NCBI GenBank assembly: GCA_009760855.2
Contig: WPIO01000106.1
Span: forward strand, 135,001 to 155,000
DNA length: 20,000 bases
Source: Cristatella mucedo
Taxonomy: Eukaryota > Bryozoa > Phylactolaemata > Cristatellidae
Direction: 5' to 3'
This document shows, piece by piece, positions 11,362 to 19,261 of this stretch (the first letter of the stretch is position 1; each line of letters opens with the position of its first letter). A program made the translations under genes and the position numbers. The notes under the pieces are model-generated. The model was not told the DNA's origin. It did not search any database and saw nothing but the letters and a program-made list of their open reading frames with translations.

Positions 11362-12114
11362 AAGAGGCAAGTGCACCTCAAGCACAATTAAGCAGCCTAG
11401 GCAGCGGAGTCATGCCTGGCTGAAGCCACTTTGACCTTTGACTCTGCCTGTAGCCTACTTCTGTTAAGTGATACCTAGGCAAGTGTGGACCACAGCCGGT
11501 AGCCCTGATCCCTTCACCCCTCTACCCCGATAGCAGGATCCCCCTACCCCGATAGCTAAATCAAGCTTTCGAGTATCATATATTTCAATTGGGAGGAAGG
11601 GCCTCATTTATTTCATATAGAATGGTTGCGCACTTGTCATTTTTGACTCACCTTAGGACCAAAGTGTCTTGACCAGGAATAGATCAGACAGAGGGAATCG
11701 CTGCCGGTCACTAAGGAAGCTATGGATGGAAACCGAACGAAGTGGCATGCTGTGTGAAGCACTTTACTGGAATCAACTCTTTTCAACCGATCAACCGATA
11801 CAAAGCAAAGGGTGTATAAACAAAATAGAAAAAAAATTGCCCTTTTTGGACAGTGATCAAAACGTCAGGCAAAGGGAACCGAATAAACGGCGGGTCAGTT
11901 CTCGATGGCTTATTTCAACGGACCATGCTCGAGTGCTGCCAAAGCTCAGAGAACTTGTGCGAAGTGACAAAAGGTTGTCTGCGACTCCCACGTGTCCGGC
12001 AGCCACGATTACCTAAACGGGGCCCCTCCCCCATTGGTGGGTGGAGGCACATCGCCTGCTTAATCTGGAAGCCACTCGAATAGCTAGCTGCACAGGCTTG
12101 CCACAAAACCCTCT

Positions 12115-12137
12115 TTTATTCACCACTGCTTTTTATT
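12115..12137 (-). terminator. SELENOM: Two AATAAA polyadenylation signals of SELENOM
   Basis: On the minus strand AATAAA occurs at 12137-12132 and at 12120-12115, about 350 bases beyond the SECIS element and 615-635 bases beyond the stop codon. They are the natural 3' end candidates for this transcript. The cleavage site itself is not visible. Confidence 0.65.
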
Positions 12138-12486
12138 CCATCATCATCCCTCGACCGCTAGGCTGTCGCTGGGGATCTCGCCCAGCAGTAGCCGAGCCAT
12201 TCGTTGCCTGGCAACAGCTGCCACTCGATTCGAGAGCTCTGCTCGAGCTCGTACCTCTGCCGCCGCGGTGCGCGCATCGCGATGCAGCCACGGCTTCCTC
12301 GCGCGACGGCTCCTCCGCCGGACCTTCTGAGGCTCCTGCCCAACCGCGCGAAGCAGCAGTAGCACGCGGCGACAAAAGCTGGCCAAGTCTGACGTAGAAC
12401 CGAGCTTTAATTCGTATGCAGCAACGGTTTCGCACCGCAGGGCAGCCAGCGCTGGCTTGCTGAGGCGCCAGCTCACTCGCCGACGC

Positions 12487-12568
12487 CCGGCAAGGACGAG
12501 CCCGTGGTCGGCCGTGCGCCGACAATCATTCGTATTTTAGGCGCACGGCGTCATCGAGTCCCTGCCGG
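12487..12568 (-). promoter_or_regulatory. SELENOM: SECIS element (selenocysteine insertion sequence)
   Basis: This RNA hairpin in the 3' UTR recruits SBP2 and the Sec-specific elongation factor so that UGA is read as selenocysteine. On the minus strand, helix I pairs CCGGCAGGGAC (12568-12558) with GTCCTTGCCGG (12497-12487), with one G-U wobble. An internal loop follows. The quartet is ATGAC (12554-12550) opposite CGA (12510-12508), giving the tandem G-A pairs. Helix II is a perfect 10-bp stem, GCCGTGCGCC with GGCGCACGGC (12549-12540 and 12520-12511). The 19-base apical loop starts TAAAA, supplying the conserved unpaired AA about 12 bases from the quartet. The large open apical loop suggests form 1. 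It starts about 180 bases after the stop. Confidence 0.93.
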
Positions 12569-12750
12569 CCGGCTTCGCAGAGCCGGCGCAAGCAGCCACG
12601 CCAGCCGGCGCCGGCGAGCAGCAGGGGCAGCAATCAGCAGCCAGCAAGCCTACGCAGCCAGCTGCGGGCCCCCTCCCCCTGCAGGGAGGTGGTAACGGGC
12701 CAAGCAGCAGCAGCGAACGCAAACGGGCCAGCCCAGATCCCGATCCGATC

Positions 12751-12891
12751 CTACAGCTCCTCCTTGGTCGTCGGTGCTTCCACCGACGCTCGATAGCGGT
12801 CGGGTATGGGATCCTCGCCTCGCATGTACAAGCCGCGATCGCTGAGCAGCTTCTTTATGTCGTCCCTCGACAGGGGCTTGAGATCGACGCG
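12751..12891 (-). CDS. SELENOM: SELENOM exon 4 (C terminus, KEEL)
   Basis: The exon begins in phase 0 after the acceptor CTGTGTTGTAG and ends at TAG 12753-12751. It encodes RVDLKPLSRDDIKKLLSDRG, then LYMRGEDPIPDRYR and a tail ending TTKEEL. Family members have the same arrangement, with an acidic-Leu ER-retention-like end. The pyrimidine tract of the acceptor is a CT microsatellite. Confidence 0.95.
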   Translation of the reverse strand, partial: RVDLKPLSRDDIKKLLSDRGLYMRGEDPIPDRYRASVEAPTTKEEL

Positions 12892-15800
12892 CTACAACAC
12901 AGAGAGAGAGAGAGAGAGAGAGAGGACGGAATTCCCTCCTCTGCTACAGCCTGCGAGAGATCGAAGTGGGGGGGGGGCGGGGCAGCAGCAGCAGTGGGGA
13001 CCGGTGTAGGGGCGGGGTGGGGGGAGGGAGGGGGGAGAGCAGGACCCGAGATGGATTGCTCGGATAGGCGGCTGAGATTGAGATGCAGGCTCTGTCTGTC
13101 CTCGCAATCGACTCGGATCAGAGTGCAGGCAACAATGCATTCATTCCCTGTATGACCCATCTTAATCTGACTGAGCTCTGTGAGGCTTTAGCCGAGCTGT
13201 CAAGCAGTAATTTATCTTTGCCGGCACTGCCGCCTGGCAACGGTGGTTCGTTGCCCGGCAACGGTGCCTCGGTCGAGATGGTGCAGTGCATTCATCTAGC
13301 AGAGCAAGAAATCGCGTCAACCAGCAGGGAATAATTTAAAGGCACTGACACACACCCAGTCTCGGCAGCCGTCAGAACGTTTCTCTGAGCATTACGAAAC
13401 AATAAGGCATGCGACAGACGGTCAGACTGACTGACAAGACATGGGGAGCCAAAGTAGCACAGAGAGTACAGAAAGAGAGAGATAGAAAGACAAGACAGAC
13501 ACAGAGAGCCGGCATAAGCAATAGACACAAAGAGGTAGATTAACAAAGAGATACAAGGAGTAAGGAAGAAACAGACATACAGACACATTTCAATCTGTCT
13601 GCCTGTATGTTGGGTGAGCCATGATGGCACACTATGAAAGGCGGTTGCTTTTCACGATCGTGGGTTCGAATCCTGTAGTGGGCGATTCTTTATTGCTGCT
13701 GCAAGCGGTAGTGATAGCCGTAAAGGCTCTTCTATCGCCATACAAAAAAGGCTGTTAAATCAGCTTGTATTGTTTTTATATATGTTGTCTGTTTCATCGA
13801 AATAATTCTCTATACCTGCAAGATGTGTTATCAATTACTGACGTCACGTTTACTTTTGAGTCCTTTGTAATGTATTTATAGTAGGTACATTTTGATACAG
13901 CAATGGAGTGTCAAAAAAGGGGGATTGTGAGATAACTTTCTAATTTGCATATGTATTCAAAGTTGAAATTGGACATTAATGATAATAATAATAATACATG
14001 TGATAAAGCACCCTCAGAGAACACAATCTCTTTCTAGGCGCTTTACAATTGCTGCAAAGGAAGCACGATCGAATGCAATGAAAATGCTAGAACTTCCCAG
14101 GACTGTGAACTTTAAAGAAAAGTCTCACAGGGTGGCCATGGCATTACAGTAGCATGAGCTCTGTGTACTACGGCACGCTGTTGCTGTCACCCGAATGCTT
14201 TCATTCGTCAGCCGCGCCAGCAACAGCTACTGTTACTGGCTACTGGAAAAACGCACTGAAGAAGCTGAAAGAAAGGCGCCGTTCTCGTCAGCAACAGCAG
14301 CCAGACAGACTTAGGAAGAAGCACGTGAAGCCACTAGAAAAATTCTCGCCAACTTTTCACTGGCACAAAAGCTAGTTTATAGATAAATGCTCCAAGGCCT
14401 TGGATGTTGCGTGGCAGTACAGGGGGCTGAACAGTATAGATCAGCATTTAGATTTACGTACTAGTCTTTAGAGTATGGATACGCTGCAGGCAGCAGTACA
14501 TCAACGTGTGAAGCAAAAATGTCTACCGTAAATGTCGCGGCTAACCAGCAGCCTGTTGAGAATAATGCTGAGAGGAGGCCAGGAGGCCCGACCTTTGAAT
14601 GTGCTCAAACGGCCAGCATCAAGATTGAACTTACTACTGTTAATCTAGAAAGGACAAAGGGTAAGCTGATTTAATTGCCTCATTTATGTAGCGACATAAG
14701 AGCCTTCGAGTGGGTCTGACACAGAGGATGCCACATCAACTTCCGATCGCACCGCCGTGCATAGACAGCGAGCAAATTTTAGCCTGTTGTAATCATCACT
14801 GTAAGCAATCAGTTGCTACAGCCAGGTCGGTTGTTGGATATGCCCACGAGGGATGGATGCAGATAATCATAATAGTAATGCACTTGATAAAGCGCCCTCA
14901 GAGAACTTAATCTCTCTCTAGGCGCTTTACATTTGCTGCAAAGTGAAATGCAATTGAATGGTAAGTATAATCATGCTTGAAAAACAAACAAAATGAATAA
15001 TATGGTTAGGGGTGACATGCACAGGGTCAGCATGCAAATGTGGTTAGTGGCATCAGGCACAGTGTCATCACGCAATAGCACATCAAGGACGAATCACGGG
15101 GACCCACTAAATGCTGTCCTAAATAGGTGTTTCCTAAGTTCCTTTTAAATATGGTCAGGTCAGGGGATGTTCTGACGCAGGTCGGGAGGAAGTTCCAGGC
15201 TTTGGGAGCATACGAACTAAATCACGGTCTCCAAAGGATTTAAGGTTTGTACGAGGTATTTGTAGACTGTTGGATTCCGAAAAGCGGGTGGTACAATGCT
15301 TGGCCTGATAGGGTAGTATATCTGACAGATAGGCTGGAGCCATAGAATGAAGGGACCTAAAAGTGAGCGACAAAACCTTGAAGTCAATCCGTTGCTTGAC
15401 TGGTAGCCAGTGCAGGTCGGCGAGAAGTTGAGTAATGTGGCAACTACGCCGCTCACAACAGACAAGCCTAGCTGCCGAGTTTTGCACCAGCTGCAATCGC
15501 CTGATCGCACATGCTGGTAGGCCAGTAAGCAGTGAGTTGCAGAAGTCGAGACGGGATGTCACGAATGCATGGACCAACTTGGACGCGGTATCCTTATCTA
15601 AACAAGCCCGAATTTTAGCAATGTTATGAAGCTGAAAATAGGCGGATATGACTGTGGAGCTGATATGGTCGTTTAACGAGAAGTCGCTTTGGAATATGAC
15701 ACCTAGATTCCGAGCTGATTCAACTGGAGATATGCTGGCAGAGCCAATTTTGAGAGTCAGCCGTTCCAATCTCTGAATCACACTGGGTTTGCCAATAACT

Positions 15801-18800
15801 AGTAAGTTAGTTTTATCATCGTTTAGTTTTAGAAAATTTGCTGCCATCCATGTGCGGATGTCATCAATGCATGCAGCAAGTGAGTTGAGAGAATTTGAGG
15901 TGCTCGAAGGCTGGGAGGGATCAAAGCAAAGGTACAACTGAGTGTCATCCGCATAGAAGTGAAAGCCTAGATTGTGCTTGGCAATCACATCAGCAAGAGG
16001 GAGAGTATAAACCGTGAAAAGAACCGGACCTAGCACGGAGCCCTGAGGTACTCCATATTTCAGAGGTACTTCAGATGATCTTTGTCCATTCACATCAATA
16101 CTCTGGAGTCTCCCACTGAGATAGGACCTGAACCACTGCAGAGCAGTGCCAGTGATGCCCAGGCGAGATGAGAGGCACTCTAGAAGAACTTGGTGATCGA
16201 TGGCATCAAAAGCTGCCGAAAGATCAAACAAAACAAGCAGAGACACTCAACCCATGTCTGCATTCCTAAGTAGGTCGTTGTATACCTTAAGCAATGCTGA
16301 CTCTGTGGAGTGATTAGCTCTAAAGCCAGACTGGACCTCACTAGCAAGGTGTGAGGTTTCGATATATGAGTTCAGCTGGTCTGCCACGACCCGTTCCAGT
16401 GTCTTTGATAGGAATGGTAGAAGGGAGACCGGGCGGTAGTTGCTTAAGTGCTTTTGGTCTAGTGTAGCTTTCTTGAGAAGTGGCCTGACTACAGCCTTTT
16501 TGAAAGGTACTGGGACATGACCTGAGGCAAACGACATATGAATGATGTTAGTTATGCATGGCAGCAGCAGATCAATGCAACGTAGGAGCAGGACAGTGGG
16601 AATAGGGTCCAGAGGACTTGTTGTCTTCTTTGATTGAGATACAAACTTTAGGACTAGATCACTAGTGACCTGCTTAAATGCAGACATTGAGGTGCAGCCA
16701 GGAACCAAGGAACAGCATTCTAGTGGGGAGGCTGTCATCGCAGGGATGGATTCCCTGATCTTGTCTATCTTCTGCACAAAGAATCGAGAGAAGCGATCGG
16801 CTAGATCATCACAAAGATCATCAGGTAAGGAGCTAATCTGGGAACGGTTGAGGAGATGGTTTATTGTCGACATCAGCATTTTTGGATTCTGCATCTGTGA
16901 TTCAACAATGTTTCTATAGAAGCTCTACTTGGCCTTTGCTAGGATCGATTGGTACGACCTACAGTAGTCTTCATATGCCTGTCGATGGACAGTTAGTCCG
17001 GATCTTTTGTATGCTTTTTCAAGCTTTCGTTTAATAGACTTGGCTAGTTTAATGCCTGTGGTAAACCATAGGCCGTCTGGGGGGCCCCTCCCCCCACAGT
17101 TCGCTTTGTCAGAGATGCAAACTCGTCGAGCGTGTCAGCTAGTGTCGTGTTGTAGCTATCTACCAATGATGACAGATCGGAGGGAGGACTGAGCAGCAGA
17201 GGTGAAGCAGATATTCTCGCACGGACAGCATCGATGTCAAGGGTCTTGAGGTTTCGCGATTCACAGGTTATTTTAGAGGAGAGGGACAGCCGTGACTCGG
17301 CAGCTGGTTCCATCCTGGCCTTAAATTCACAGTCCTATATTACCCCGTTTTCCCGAGCATTCATAGTAATAAGAGCTAAAAGAGGCAGACATCTAATACA
17401 GTGCCGGTGGATGCAGATTCGTCACTACTTAAAAAAGCCAAGCCCACACCCATCTCTTCCAATAGCATACATTCTCGAGGATAGCAAAGGTGAGCTCGAG
17501 GGGGCCCCTCTGGTTCAGTACTCGGTGACGACAAGGAGTCGTACTTACAATCCTAAAAGCTAGACTTGTGACATGGCAAATGGAAATGCTTCGGGTGGCC
17601 AGTAGGGAGGCTAGCAGGAGCAGCAGGCCACAAGGCAGCTGCAGCCAGCGAGCTTCCGCAGACCTCTCATCAAAGCCGCGCCGGGTGCGGCAGCGGTGGC
17701 AGCAGCTTTGGTGGCAGTCTGACACAGTGCTGCTGCTGCAGCACCTGCAGCTCTCACCTCCACGTCCTTGTCGGTGGAATCTTTGAGGATAAGCACCGGT
17801 GGGGCGCCGCCGACGTGCTTAAACTCAAGCTGCGGACTGGTGGGCAGTTAAGCAGCTAACCCACACGCAGCCGCCGTCTGCTCGCTTTCCAGAACGCCTT
17901 GCCACAGCAGCAAATGGCAGCAACGAGCAACACGTGCATGCAACCAAACATATAGAGGGACTAGCTAGCAGCATCAGCACTGAGTTCAGAGTGGTCCGCG
18001 CTGGCGCCGCGACTCGCTGGCTGCTGCAGAGCAGTCGCGACTAGTGCGAAGCGCCTTGGCCCTTGCTGAGGGCCAAGGCTGCCACGTGTTCACCGGCCCC
18101 TGTCCCCTACACGGAGGTAAGGCAATTAGCCCAAACTAGCTTAAGCTGTCGTATTACTTCGGCTTCGATCATGTTCTGCATGGGAAAAGAACTTGCAGTC
18201 GATTCAACAGCGAATCGCTCAGCGACTGACGAGAGAGCGTGTGAGCTTGTGAGCGCGAGTCAGTTTTACGTCGTGAATGGCTCGACTGGATGCGACTACG
18301 TCATTGCAAGACCGAACTTCCAACAGGGTGTAGTGAGTGAGTGACTACAGTGAGGAGGCTACGCAAGAAGGACTGTGAGGGCAGCGAAAGATACGAAGGC
18401 GGATACTAGCTCACCCATCGACTTCCGGCGGTGACCGCCGTAAGTCGACTCGCCCCCTTCAGCTGAAACCAGTCAGTACTCCAGCACCCTGCACCCGAGA
18501 AAAGAATGCTTGCAGCTGGTGCAAAACTCTGCAGCTAGGCTTGTCTGTCGTGAGCGTCGCAGTTGCCACATTACTCCACTTCTCGCCGACCTGCACTGGT
18601 TACCAGTCAAGCAACGGATTGACTTCAAGGTTTTGTCGCTCACTTTTAGGTCCCTTCATTCTATGGCTCCAGCCTATCTTTCAGATATACTACCCCATCA
18701 GGCAAAGCATCGTACCACTCGCTTTTCGGAATCCAACAGTCTAGAAATACCTCGTACAAACCTTAAATCCTTTGGAGACCGTGCATTTAGCTCGTATGCT

Positions 18801-19209
18801 CCCACAGCCTGGAACTCCCTCCCGACCTGCATCAGAACATCCCCTGACCTGACCACATTTAAAAGAAACTTAAAAACATACCTATTTAGGACAGCATTTA
18901 GTGGGTCCCTGTGATTCGTCCTTGGTGTGCTTATGCGTGCTGACACTGTTCATGCTGCCACTAACCACATTTGCATGCTGACCCAGTGCATGTAACCCCT
19001 AACCATGTTATTCATTTTGTTTGTTTTTCAAGCATGATTTTACTTACTATTCTATTGCGTATCACTTTGCAGCAAATGTAAAGCGCCTAGAAAGAGATTA
19101 AGTTCTCTGAGGGCGCTTTATCAAGTGCAATATTATTATTATTATTATTGACGGAAAAAGTCCCGGGGCCACATCGGCGAGGCATCCTCACCATCCTTGC
19201 CCGGTGCTT

Positions 19210-19261
<52 letters not shown>

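Larger units (their letters stand above)
9762..12114. other. Interval between the convergent genes, including probable paxillin 3' UTR
   Basis: No gene is supported here. The left part should hold the paxillin 3' UTR; there is a (CTG)n run at about 9764-9783 and T-rich stretches at 9931-9940 and 9983-10002. No AATAAA was noticed close to the stop; the first one seen on this strand is near 11882, so the UTR end is unknown. Open frames in this interval lack domain signs. Several short tandem repeats are listed separately. Confidence 0.6.
14862..17320 (-). mobile_element. L2/CR1-like non-LTR retrotransposon, 5'-truncated and inactive
   Basis: On the minus strand the element runs from coding sequence just N-terminal of the reverse transcriptase, through the RT and a C-terminal region, to a 3' UTR and a hairpin tail (AAAGCGCC...GGGCGCTTT) with irregular AAT triplets at the end. 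The endonuclease domain was not found, so the copy is 5'-truncated. Lesions include a frameshift in a G/C run near 17080, TAG at 16927-16925, TGA at 16249-16247 and a one-base loss near 15222. It sits inside SELENOM intron 3 in the gene's own orientation. The upstream boundary is approximate. Confidence 0.92.
12892..17757 (-). other. SELENOM: SELENOM intron 3, 4.9 kb
   Basis: This GT-AG intron runs from GTGAGA to GTTGTAG. It holds, from low to high coordinates, a G-rich block (12967-13040), a possible small ORF (13083-13334), a GACA/GAGA-rich patch (13400-13580), a tRNA-like pol III box pair, a loose L2 tail, a basic small ORF, and a 2.5 kb broken LINE on the same strand as SELENOM. From 17320 to 17757 is GCA/CTG-rich or unassigned sequence. 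Confidence 0.85.

Noticed and set aside
17234-17563. Plus-strand open frame of 109 codons beside the LINE
   Set aside because: Its left part is antisense to LINE coding sequence, and the right part (about 17330-17563) has no recognised family.
18085-18169. Possible minus-strand exon reading MIEAEVIRQLKLVWANCLTS after a good CCCATGCAG acceptor
   Set aside because: SELENOM exons 2 and 3 join directly in phase and match the family without it, and no good donor follows.
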